Origin: JADFWK01 sp035527895
GTDB taxonomy: Bacteria > Desulfobacterota > DSM-4660 > Desulfatiglandales > B25-G16
DNA: 59,862 nucleotides
NCBI GenBank assembly: GCA_035527895.1
Contig: DATKZQ010000206.1
Span: forward strand, 1-59,862
Reading direction: 5' to 3'
Position 1 is the stretch's first letter. Each line of letters opens with the position of its first letter. The notes under the pieces were generated by a model. That model ran no database searches and was not told the DNA's origin. It saw only the letters and a list, made by a program, of their open reading frames with translations. Positions 53,542-59,862 of the stretch are shown one piece after another. Position numbers and translations under genes: made by a program.

Positions 53542-54447
53542 TCAGCCCTGTACGAGATTGGAATAGATAAGTGGGGCATATCTCCCCGATTTGGAGATGG
53601 TGTACCGTAAGGTCAAATCCCCAAGGAACGCACAAATGACCCTTACGGAGGCGAGGCCATAGCTTGGCAAAACGCTGCTGTTTGCCCAGAAATAGAAGGT
53701 GATGACGAGCGGGACTACAAAACCAATGAGAACGACGCCTCCGTAAAAGAGCGGAGCAAGATCGCCTTTGACCAGCACCCCCAACGATGCTTGCGCTGCC
53801 GATGAAGAATGAGCGGAGTTCCAGAGAAAAAAGAGGCTCAGGAAGATGTAGACAAAAAGAAACCACCGTGCCACCGGCTCCATTGAGGTGAGGATTTCTC
53901 CCTCTGACAAGCTAAAGCTTACAGCCGTACCGAGTTGGGTTCCAAGCCACACTCCTGATGCCAGGGCAAGCACCGGGAGAATTGCCGAGTTCCAGAAAGG
54001 AATACCCGTGATAACATTCATAATCATGAAGCCGTGGGTGATCACGAAAAAGCACAGAACGGCCATGACTATTTTGAAAAGCAGGATGTCGCTCTGCCAC
54101 GGAAGAAAACCGAGGAAACTCAGAGAAGGTGCAATATGGATTGCTCCAATCCCTGCAAAAAGAATCATAAAGACCATCCCCCTCGATAACTCTGAGGTAC
54201 GGGGCTTGAGCACGGCTCGCCAGGCCCTCAAGGGCTTACCTAGATACAGCAAATGAAAGCCGCCTCCGAGCACACAAGAAATGAGCCAGCCTGCAAGGCA
54301 TCCTCTCCAAAATCCGAGGAAAAGGGAAACTCCATACAGGCCCGCCCCAATTTCGGTAAAAAAGAAGGCCAACAAGAGGAATAGACCCTGCTGATCAATC
54401 CATTCCTCTTGGGGGGTAAAATCGGTCATCCAGTAATACGGTTTCAT
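53542..54447 (-). CDS. PadD-like NrfD/PsrC-family membrane subunit
   Basis: 301 residues from ATG 54447, chosen for its upstream GGGGAGGGA. About eight or nine hydrophobic spans, with the NrfD-like FFFTEIGAGLYGVSLFLGFW, a Lys-Pro-x-RAWRAVLKPRTSELSRGM loop and the closing FLGDLTLRY. NrfD/PsrC subunits anchor iron-sulfur partners and pass electrons to quinone. With the PadC-like protein it fits the membrane part of phenylacetyl-CoA:acceptor oxidoreductase, whose acceptor is a quinone. It is the first structural gene downstream of the GntR regulator. The 285-bp gap to the regulator contains no gene and no clear promoter. Confidence 0.85.
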   Translation of the reverse strand: MKPYYWMTDFTPQEEWIDQQGLFLLLAFFFTEIGAGLYGVSLFLGFWRGCLAGWLISCVLGGGFHLLYLGKPLRAWRAVLKPRTSELSRGMVFMILFAGIGAIHIAPSLSFLGFLPWQSDILLFKIVMAVLCFFVITHGFMIMNVITGIPFWNSAILPVLALASGVWLGTQLGTAVSFSLSEGEILTSMEPVARWFLFVYIFLSLFFLWNSAHSSSAAQASLGVLVKGDLAPLFYGGVVLIGFVVPLVITFYFWANSSVLPSYGLASVRVICAFLGDLTLRYTISKSGRYAPLIYSNLVQG

Positions 54448-54732
54448 AGCAGCATTCCCTCCCCACAAAGATGCTTCATCCATAATGGTTCTTCATTGCG
54501 CTCGCCATAATACCCTTCAGTTGCACATCTTGAGAGTAGCTCGAGTAAGAGGCCAGTGTCTCGTGTCATGTACGTAAAGGCCGATTGTTTACATGCCGAT
54601 CCACTGATCGCTGAATGCCTCGAATGCTGTGTGGTGTGTTACTGTATGATATGGGGCACCAGTAACCACCGGGTAAGGTCTTCCGGGCCTTCTGATGATG
54701 TCTGATATGGAGCTAGTCTCTATAAGGGAATC

Positions 54733-55455
54733 TTATTGCTGTGCGCGCTGTGACACAAGGATCCCTATTTTCTGTATATGTTCACGCAAGAGACGCTCAG
54801 CGGCTTTGGTGTTCCCGGCTTGTACTGCTGCGAGTATTTGCCGGTGGGAAAAATGCGAATATCTCTGTTCATCGGGTGAAGGAATCCAATCCGTCAGCTC
54901 CCTTGCTGCCCATTCCATTATGGAGCGAACGAACATGATATAGGGTAAATTATGCGATGCCTCCGCCAACAAGATATGGAAGTTGATCATGTTCGAGACT
55001 GCTTGTCGGGCTCGTAGGCGCTCGAAGATCTCTTTTGATTCTTCGACGTTCTGTGATATCTTGGCGATATCCTCAGTATTGGCGTGTTGGACCGTGGAGC
55101 CTATGATAGCGCATTCGAGGCCTATTCTGGCTTCGATCATCTGGCCGTGAGTAGTCCCATCGAGTTGTAACCTATCCATAATCATAGAGGGCATGCGGTT
55201 TGGGTTGGAGGCCCACACGTAGGCTCCGCCGGTACTGCCCATCCTGATCTGGATCAATCCCATGGTTTCAAGCGTTCTTAAGGCCTCGCGGACGGTGACC
55301 CTGCCTACCTCGAATTGTTCTGCTAACTCACGCTCAGGGGGAAGGCGATCACCGTCACACAACCGTTTGGTCAAAATCGCCTGCTTGATCTGATCGGCAA
55401 CATGCTCGAATGCACGCTGGCTTCTGTACGGTTGGAATGTCAACTTCTCGTTCAT
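54733..55455 (-). CDS. GntR/FadR-family transcriptional regulator (FCD domain)
   Basis: A 240-residue regulator: winged helix-turn-helix (about 10-75; LPPERELAEQFEVGRVTVREALRTLETMGLIQI) and an FCD ligand-binding domain (about 95-230) with metal-type His/Asp positions (INFHILLAEASHN, YSHFSHRQIL). FCD regulators respond to organic acids or acyl-CoAs. The gene stands at the upstream end of the catabolic run and overlaps no other. The promoter and palindrome at 55470-55512 imply autoregulation. No Shine-Dalgarno sequence is visible before ATG 55455, so the leader is short and translation may be weak. Confidence 0.92.
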   Translation of the reverse strand: MNEKLTFQPYRSQRAFEHVADQIKQAILTKRLCDGDRLPPERELAEQFEVGRVTVREALRTLETMGLIQIRMGSTGGAYVWASNPNRMPSMIMDRLQLDGTTHGQMIEARIGLECAIIGSTVQHANTEDIAKISQNVEESKEIFERLRARQAVSNMINFHILLAEASHNLPYIMFVRSIMEWAARELTDWIPSPDEQRYSHFSHRQILAAVQAGNTKAAERLLREHIQKIGILVSQRAQQ

Positions 55456-55469
55456 GACTTGGGGGGATG

Positions 55470-55484
55470 AATGGTATGACCATT
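55470..55484 (-). promoter_or_regulatory. GntR/FadR-type operator (autoregulatory)
   Basis: AATGGTATGACCATT is a perfect inverted repeat containing TGGTATGACCA (55472-55482), an exact match to the FadR-subfamily operator form TnGTnnnACnA. It touches the -10 box of the regulator gene and ends 15 bp before its ATG, so binding would block transcription start. Confidence 0.7.
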
Positions 55485-55512
55485 ACTATACTAAGGCCAA
55501 ACTTCTTGTCAA
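55485..55512 (-). promoter_or_regulatory. Sigma-70 promoter of the GntR gene
   Basis: Minus-strand TTGACA (55507-55512) and TATAGT (55485-55490), separated by 16 bp, close to the sigma-70 consensus. The operator-like palindrome follows at once. Confidence 0.65.
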
Positions 55513-55606
55513 GAGAAAATCATTGATTCCGTTTGACACTATCAGCAAGAATTCCCAACATCCACCAAAGAGGATCTGCGAATTCAAGGGTGTTTTCAAG
55601 GGGCTT

Positions 55607-56458
55607 TTATGTGTACTCGTAAAACCCCTTGCCTGTTTTTCTCCCCAGCCAACCGGCGGCGACCATCTTTTTTAGCAGGAGGGGAGGGGCATATTTGGGA
55701 TCTTTGGTCTCCTCGTAGAGCATCTCGTCGATGGCGAGTTCCGTATCCAGCCCTATAAAATCAATTACCTCCAAAGGCCCCATCGGATGATTGACTGCCA
55801 GCTTCATGGAGGTATCGATTTCTTCCCTGGTAGCGATCCCTGCTTCCAGCATGTGAACCGCCCCTAACAGAAAGGGCGTGAAGAGCCGGGTGACGATGAA
55901 GCCGCCTACATCGGGAGCTACCACCACGGTCTTTCCGAGCGTCTCGCCGAGGTTCGTTACCGTTTCGATGGTCTCTTCGCTGGTCATGATGGTGCGCACC
56001 AGTTCCAGCAGGCGCATAACCGGAGCGGGATTATGAAAGTGCATGCCCAGCAATTTATCGCCCCTGTTGGTTGCCGCGGCCATATCGGTCACGGAAAGAC
56101 AGGAGGTATTGGTGCCAAAAATGGTATGAGCGGGACAGATCTTGTCCAATTCGGCAAAGACCTCTTTTTTCAATGCAAGGTCTTCCGGTACGGCTTCCTC
56201 GATGAGGTCACAGTCTCTCAAATCCTCCATTTTGGTGCTGGTTGTTATTCGAGCCATTATGCTGTCCTTCTCAGCCTGGTCCAGCTTGCCCTTCTCAACC
56301 CGACCCGCCAGTCGTTTGTCCACGGATTTTACCGCCTTGTGCAACATCTGCTCATCCGTGTCAACGGCTACAACCTGGTAACCCGACTGGGCAAAGACCT
56401 GTACAATACCGGCTCCCATCTGGCCGCATCCCAAAACCCCAAGCTTCTTGATCTCCAT
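55607..56458 (-). CDS. 3-hydroxyacyl-CoA (3-hydroxybutyryl-CoA type) dehydrogenase
   Basis: A 283-residue NAD-dependent enzyme: Rossmann GVLGCGQMGAGIVQVFA at 7-23, TNTSCLSVTDMA near 118, the catalytic HFHNPAPVMRLLELV near 143 and the C-terminal GWLGRKTGKGFYEYT. It oxidises 3-hydroxyacyl-CoA to 3-oxoacyl-CoA in beta-oxidation-like steps. The arrangement OYE-ligase-mini-Mop-this gene suggests side-chain or alicyclic acyl-CoA breakdown. GGAGGAGG precedes the ATG. A relic of the same tail occurs at 26138-26191. Confidence 0.92.
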   Translation of the reverse strand: MEIKKLGVLGCGQMGAGIVQVFAQSGYQVVAVDTDEQMLHKAVKSVDKRLAGRVEKGKLDQAEKDSIMARITTSTKMEDLRDCDLIEEAVPEDLALKKEVFAELDKICPAHTIFGTNTSCLSVTDMAAATNRGDKLLGMHFHNPAPVMRLLELVRTIMTSEETIETVTNLGETLGKTVVVAPDVGGFIVTRLFTPFLLGAVHMLEAGIATREEIDTSMKLAVNHPMGPLEVIDFIGLDTELAIDEMLYEETKDPKYAPPLLLKKMVAAGWLGRKTGKGFYEYT

Positions 56459-56489
56459 ATTCCTCCTCCTTTCGTGCTGTTAAGCCTTT

Positions 56490-56768
56490 TTAATGCCACA
56501 CAAAAGCGATTTCATCTGGGGGGTACCCCATGATGGGCTCACGGCACTGGGTATCGGTCAACAGGTTTGCATTGACCTCTCCCGGCCACCCGTGCAGAAC
56601 CAGCACGACCCCTTCGGCCACTCGCTTATCAACGTTCGCCTTCATTTTCACCTGACCCCGGTCCGTTTGAACAATAACGCCGTCACCGTCCTCTATCGCA
56701 ACTCTCGTTCCACAGCTGTGGTAACAGAGGGTACAATCGGTAAAAACTTCATCAATATTCTTAGCCAT
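56490..56768 (-). CDS. 92-residue internally deleted molybdopterin oxidoreductase
   Basis: The N-terminal 25 residues carry the [4Fe-4S] entry of molybdoproteins (DCTLCYHSCGTRVAIEDG). After a direct in-frame join, the remainder is the C-terminal dinucleotide-binding domain (QVKMKANVDKRVAEGVV, HGWPGEVNANLLTD, then EPIMGYPPDE). A normal enzyme of this family has over 600 residues between these parts, including the fourth cluster cysteine and the molybdenum site. It sits intact between two operon genes with GGAGGC before the ATG, so it may be translated. Either a deletion relic or a small derived protein; it cannot be a molybdoenzyme. Confidence 0.8.
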   Translation of the reverse strand: MAKNIDEVFTDCTLCYHSCGTRVAIEDGDGVIVQTDRGQVKMKANVDKRVAEGVVLVLHGWPGEVNANLLTDTQCREPIMGYPPDEIAFVWH

Positions 56769-56803
56769 TGTCCGTCTTGCCTCCTTGGTGTTTTTGTTGA
56801 ACG

Positions 56804-58453
56804 TTACGGTTGCCCTGAGCGCCGTTTCAAATCTTCCCGCAGGGCCTTCTTGTCGTGCTTCACTGCCTCGGTCATTGGCAAGGCATCCATGAATTCGAAC
56901 CGCTCCGGAATCAGCAACTTGGAAGCCCCTTTGTCTTCCATGAATGCCTTAATCTTCTCGGGATCCAGTTTCGCACCGGCAGCGGGCTGGATGTACGCGC
57001 AGACCCTCTCACCCAAATCCTTATCGGGCATACCTATAACGGCAACATCTGCAACACCTGGGTACGTTGCCAATATCTCCTCGATTTGGCCAGGACTGAC
57101 GTTCTCACCACCCCTGATGATAAGATCCTTTATTCTCCCTGTTATGCGTACCTTACCGGACGCATCCTTTCTCGCCTGGTCTCCAGTTCTGAAGAAGCCG
57201 TCGGCGGTGAAGGCCTTCTCGTTTTCCTCGGGGTTTTTCAGGTATCCGGCAAAAATGCCCGGCCCCTTGGTTGCTAATTCACCGTCGGTCTTAACAGGGA
57301 GCTCGGTTCCGTCCCGATCGATTATCCTGATTTGATCGTACGGGCAGCATGGCATCCCGATCGTGGTGCAGATGGTCTCAAGGTCGTAGTCGATCCTGGT
57401 CCGAAAGAGGAGTCCCTCGCTCATCCCGAATTCGTTTATGTATTTACAGCCCAGTTTTTCGGTTACGCTTCTGATGAGCTCGGGAGTACTGGCCTCTCCG
57501 CCGGCAGATATCTTTCTCAAGGATTTGATGTCATAGTCAGCCAATTCCTCAAAATCAATAATTCTTTTGAGCAAGCTGGGCACAATTGGCATAAATGTTA
57601 TCCGTTCTCTCTGGATAGCCCCGCACACATCACCCAGTCTTGTAGAGTCCAGCAAAACCAGTTTACCGCCGGTGAAGATACAGCCGGTAACCCCCACCAG
57701 CAGTGCCAAGTTATGCCCCACCGGCACCGTTACCAACCAGATGTCATCGGTGCACATTTCTCCCGCACGTGCAACGTATTCAATATTGCACATATAATCG
57801 TTGTGGGTGCGGGGGATGCCCTTGGGTAGACCAGTGGTCCCTCCGGTGGGTAGTATATGGGCGAGATCACTCGGCAAAGGCCTTCTGGCTGCCAAGTCCT
57901 GCTTGTCTTCGGCAGTTAGCTCCCTATCCATAAGGCTTTCAAGGTTGGTGGTGAAGTTGTTATTCTCGCCGGCTACCCGTACCGAGATGATGTAGTCCAG
58001 CTGGGGGTTTGCCTCCTTAACCTCTCCCATAAAGGCTGTATAATCTGTGTTGCGGTAGGTATCCGGCACAATCCACGCCCTGGCCTCGGTTAATTGGCAC
58101 AGATGACTCACCTCCAGTTGCCTATACCCGGAAATCAAGAGCACCGGTACGCTGCCTACCTTCTGAAGGGCAAAATACGAATAGACATATTCAGCCCAGT
58201 TAGGGAGCTGCAACAGGACGGTGTCGCCTTTTTCGATACCTAATTTGATAAATCCTACGGCAAGCTTGTCCACTCGCTCTCTGAGCTCTGAGTAAGAGAG
58301 CCGAACCCTGTCGTCCACTAACGCTTCCTTTCCGGGATACAGATCAGCTGTCTTATCAAGCATGTCACCGAGCGTCATGCCAAGCCACCACCGCTTGGTG
58401 CTATATTCTTGGGCATCTTTATTTCTGTGCCGTGGAAAATCGAGTTTAGCCAC
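56804..58453 (-). CDS. AMP-forming acyl-CoA synthetase, paralogue of 18239-19885
   Basis: 549 residues from GTG 58453, which follows a near-perfect GGAGGTGAT at 5 bp; upstream starts would add about 23 unrelated residues. Motifs: TGGTTGLPKGIPRTHND, INEFGMSEG, TGDQARKDASGKVRITGR, IIRGGENVSPG. The A10 segment reads PMTEAVKHDKKALR: the catalytic Lys is kept but the usual preceding Gly is Val. It activates an unknown carboxylic acid to a CoA thioester. Neighbour of an OYE and of a 3-hydroxyacyl-CoA dehydrogenase. Confidence 0.9.
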   Translation of the reverse strand: MAKLDFPRHRNKDAQEYSTKRWWLGMTLGDMLDKTADLYPGKEALVDDRVRLSYSELRERVDKLAVGFIKLGIEKGDTVLLQLPNWAEYVYSYFALQKVGSVPVLLISGYRQLEVSHLCQLTEARAWIVPDTYRNTDYTAFMGEVKEANPQLDYIISVRVAGENNNFTTNLESLMDRELTAEDKQDLAARRPLPSDLAHILPTGGTTGLPKGIPRTHNDYMCNIEYVARAGEMCTDDIWLVTVPVGHNLALLVGVTGCIFTGGKLVLLDSTRLGDVCGAIQRERITFMPIVPSLLKRIIDFEELADYDIKSLRKISAGGEASTPELIRSVTEKLGCKYINEFGMSEGLLFRTRIDYDLETICTTIGMPCCPYDQIRIIDRDGTELPVKTDGELATKGPGIFAGYLKNPEENEKAFTADGFFRTGDQARKDASGKVRITGRIKDLIIRGGENVSPGQIEEILATYPGVADVAVIGMPDKDLGERVCAYIQPAAGAKLDPEKIKAFMEDKGASKLLIPERFEFMDALPMTEAVKHDKKALREDLKRRSGQP

Positions 58454-58522
58454 GGTTATCACCTCCATTCGCCGGAAGTTCTTAAAAGGGGACCGTACGG
58501 CAATCTCAACGTGCCGCCACAA

Positions 58523-59707
58523 TCACCTGTCTTCCTTCTTGATCTTACCGGGACGGGCCGCTTTTGGGGTAAACGGTTCAGGAGCAGCCAGGCTCCCCTC
58601 GGGCCACCGGCAGCAATTCACCTTTTCATATCGGGAGTCGGCCTCAAGACACCAGTTACATGCGACACACTTCACGATTTCCTTGTCTTTGCCTTCCTTT
58701 GCCTTAATCGGCCAGTCGGGGTCACAGAGGAGTGCTCTACAAAGGCCAACGATGTCTGCCTTTTCCTCCCGGAGGATTTGCTCGGCGTGTTTGGGTTCCC
58801 GGATCTTACCGGCGATGATTATTGGGGTATCGAATCCGGCCTTCCTAACGGCCTTTCTTATACCCTCAGCCAAGTAGACATGGGTGCCGTCTGGCCACCA
58901 CCACCAGGGGCTCATCCGATGCCCACTGTAGCCGGACATCGGGTCGGGAGGGTTCCCCTCTTCGGGGATAGCGGCGTCCTCAAAACGGCTCCCTGCAGTC
59001 ACGCTGACGTAATCGGCGCCTAGTTCAGCTAACCTGCGGGCTATCCTCGCACTCTGCTCTAAGGTGTTTCCTTCAATGACAAAGTCCTCTCCATTTATTC
59101 TGATGCCGAGGGGATAATCATCTCCCACGGTCTCCCGCACCGCCCGGTATACCTCAACGGGCAACCGCATCCTGTTTTCGAAGCTGCCACCATATTCATC
59201 GGGTCTTTTGTTGACCCGTGACAAGAAGGAGGCCAGAACATATGCATGGGCCATGTGGAGCTCGATGAAGTCAAAGCCGGCTGCTAAAGCACGTTTGACT
59301 CCATCAACGTGGTCTTGAACTATCTTCGGCAGATCTTCCTTCTTGAAGTCCTCAACCTTTTGCCTCCATCCGCTCCTGGCGACCTTGAGGAACTGCATAA
59401 TCTGAATCCCTATTCTTGTATCCACGTTCGCTGCACGGATCGTGTTGACCACCTCAGTCAAGCCAGGCACGAAGCTGTCATCGCTGATCCGGAGGTTGAA
59501 AGAACTCCTCGAGGGTATGACAACGGATGCCTCGACCACAAGTGCACCGGCTCCTCCCTTTGCCTCTCGCCGGTACCGTTCCTTCAAGGCGTCTGTTACA
59601 GCCCCATCCTCGGTGGCGAGACCTGAGACCATTGACGTGCGCATAATCCGATTGGGGAAGATCACCCCCCTCATCGTTATTGGCGAGAAAAGATTTTGGT
59701 ATTCCAT
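58523..59707 (-). CDS. OYE-type NADH:flavin oxidoreductase with iron-sulfur site, no diaphorase domain
   Basis: 394 residues comprising only the TIM barrel and cluster motif (CVACNWC then Cys after 11 residues, near 347-366). It closely matches residues 1-375 of the OYE-GltD fusion, including RSSFNLRISDDSFVP and FLKVARSGWRQKVED (106-120) in place of the usual OYE HxGR. As the FAD/NAD half is missing, it needs a separate electron donor. It would reduce an activated C=C bond; the ligase next to it suggests a CoA thioester or free enoate substrate. GGAGG precedes the ATG. Confidence 0.88.
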   Translation of the reverse strand: MEYQNLFSPITMRGVIFPNRIMRTSMVSGLATEDGAVTDALKERYRREAKGGAGALVVEASVVIPSRSSFNLRISDDSFVPGLTEVVNTIRAANVDTRIGIQIMQFLKVARSGWRQKVEDFKKEDLPKIVQDHVDGVKRALAAGFDFIELHMAHAYVLASFLSRVNKRPDEYGGSFENRMRLPVEVYRAVRETVGDDYPLGIRINGEDFVIEGNTLEQSARIARRLAELGADYVSVTAGSRFEDAAIPEEGNPPDPMSGYSGHRMSPWWWWPDGTHVYLAEGIRKAVRKAGFDTPIIIAGKIREPKHAEQILREEKADIVGLCRALLCDPDWPIKAKEGKDKEIVKCVACNWCLEADSRYEKVNCCRWPEGSLAAPEPFTPKAARPGKIKKEDR

Positions 59708-59739
59708 AGTTTAACCTCCTTATACCAAGTTGCAATCAT

Positions 59740-59797
59740 GTCATTGCGAGGAGCCCTTCGACTTTGCTCAGGATAAACTCCGCGACGTGGCAATCTA
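59740..59797. repeat. Partial copy of the MITE-like repeat
   Basis: GTCATTGCGAGGAGCCCTTC opens the copy, the same left end as at 161, followed by CTTTGCTCAGGATAAACTCC. No right terminal repeat is seen before the window ends, so the copy is partial or truncated. Confidence 0.65.
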
Positions 59798-59862
59798 TCC
59801 TTTTGAGCCCGCCCTGGCGCGAGGCACTAAGCTGCGAGCATAGACTGTGAATAATTTCCAGA

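Noticed and set aside
161..59797. The two MITE-like copies as ends of one composite transposon
   Set aside because: They are non-coding repeats 59 kb apart, one partial, with housekeeping genes such as smc and ftsY between them.
1..59862. CRISPR arrays, tRNA or rRNA genes
   Set aside because: No regularly spaced direct repeats and no cloverleaf or rRNA-like stretches were recognised on reading both strands; a covariance-model scan was not possible.

Overview
The window looks like chromosomal DNA from a strictly anaerobic, probably Desulfobacterota (deltaproteobacterial), aromatic-compound degrader. This rests on gene content only: a phenylacetyl-CoA:acceptor-oxidoreductase-like complex, a 2-oxoacid:ferredoxin oxidoreductase, two reductive-dehalogenase-family proteins, bis-MGD molybdenum enzymes, old-yellow-enzyme (OYE) reductases, TRAP and Liv-type solute uptake, and no oxygenases. 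No rRNA, tRNA or CRISPR array was recognised, so the taxonomic call is an inference.

Layout. 1-3.9 kb: a MITE-like repeat, small conserved or unknown proteins, a BFD-type [2Fe-2S] fragment and a CBS-domain protein. 4-13.6 kb: housekeeping genes, namely the NAD(P)HX repair enzyme nnr, a TSUP permease, a LysM protein, smc and ftsY. 13.7-14.7 kb: a truncated MFS transporter. From 14.8 kb to the right edge nearly everything is on the minus strand and catabolic. 14.8-26.6 kb: RidA, an OYE-GltD fusion, an OYE relic, an acyl-CoA ligase, a decayed IS5-type transposase, and Liv system 1 (transcribed G-F-H-M-K). 26.6-33.3 kb: a gene-poor kilobase, then two Tat-less RdhA-family proteins flanking a molybdopterin oxidoreductase, and a nitroreductase. 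33.5-42.2 kb: a Tm-1-like/UPF0261 protein, two paralogous amidohydrolases, a TRAP transporter (fused QM plus P), a phenylacetate-CoA-ligase-like enzyme and a flavoprotein relic. 42.3-55.5 kb: a PadB-like molybdenum subunit, Liv system 2 (K-H-M-G-F), a three-gene 2-oxoacid:acceptor oxidoreductase, PadC-like and PadD-like subunits, and a GntR/FCD regulator with its own promoter and operator. 55.6-59.7 kb: a 3-hydroxyacyl-CoA dehydrogenase, a 92-residue internally deleted molybdoprotein, a second acyl-CoA ligase and a second OYE.

How it may work together (inference). Aromatic acids enter by Liv and TRAP carriers, are activated by the CoA ligases, and an arylacetyl-CoA is oxidised at the alpha carbon by the PadBCD-like complex. 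The resulting 2-oxo acid is decarboxylated to an aroyl-CoA by the ferredoxin-linked oxidoreductase. OYE and 3-hydroxyacyl-CoA dehydrogenase enzymes would handle side-chain or alicyclic intermediates. The RdhA-Mop-RdhA block with its nitroreductase and amidohydrolases is the least explained part and the best candidate for an undescribed reaction set.

The region is also rich in gene relics (OYE, livG, 3-hydroxyacyl-CoA dehydrogenase tail, fumarate-reductase-type flavoprotein tail, transposase, truncated MFS, internally deleted molybdoprotein), which points to repeated duplication, recombination and decay.
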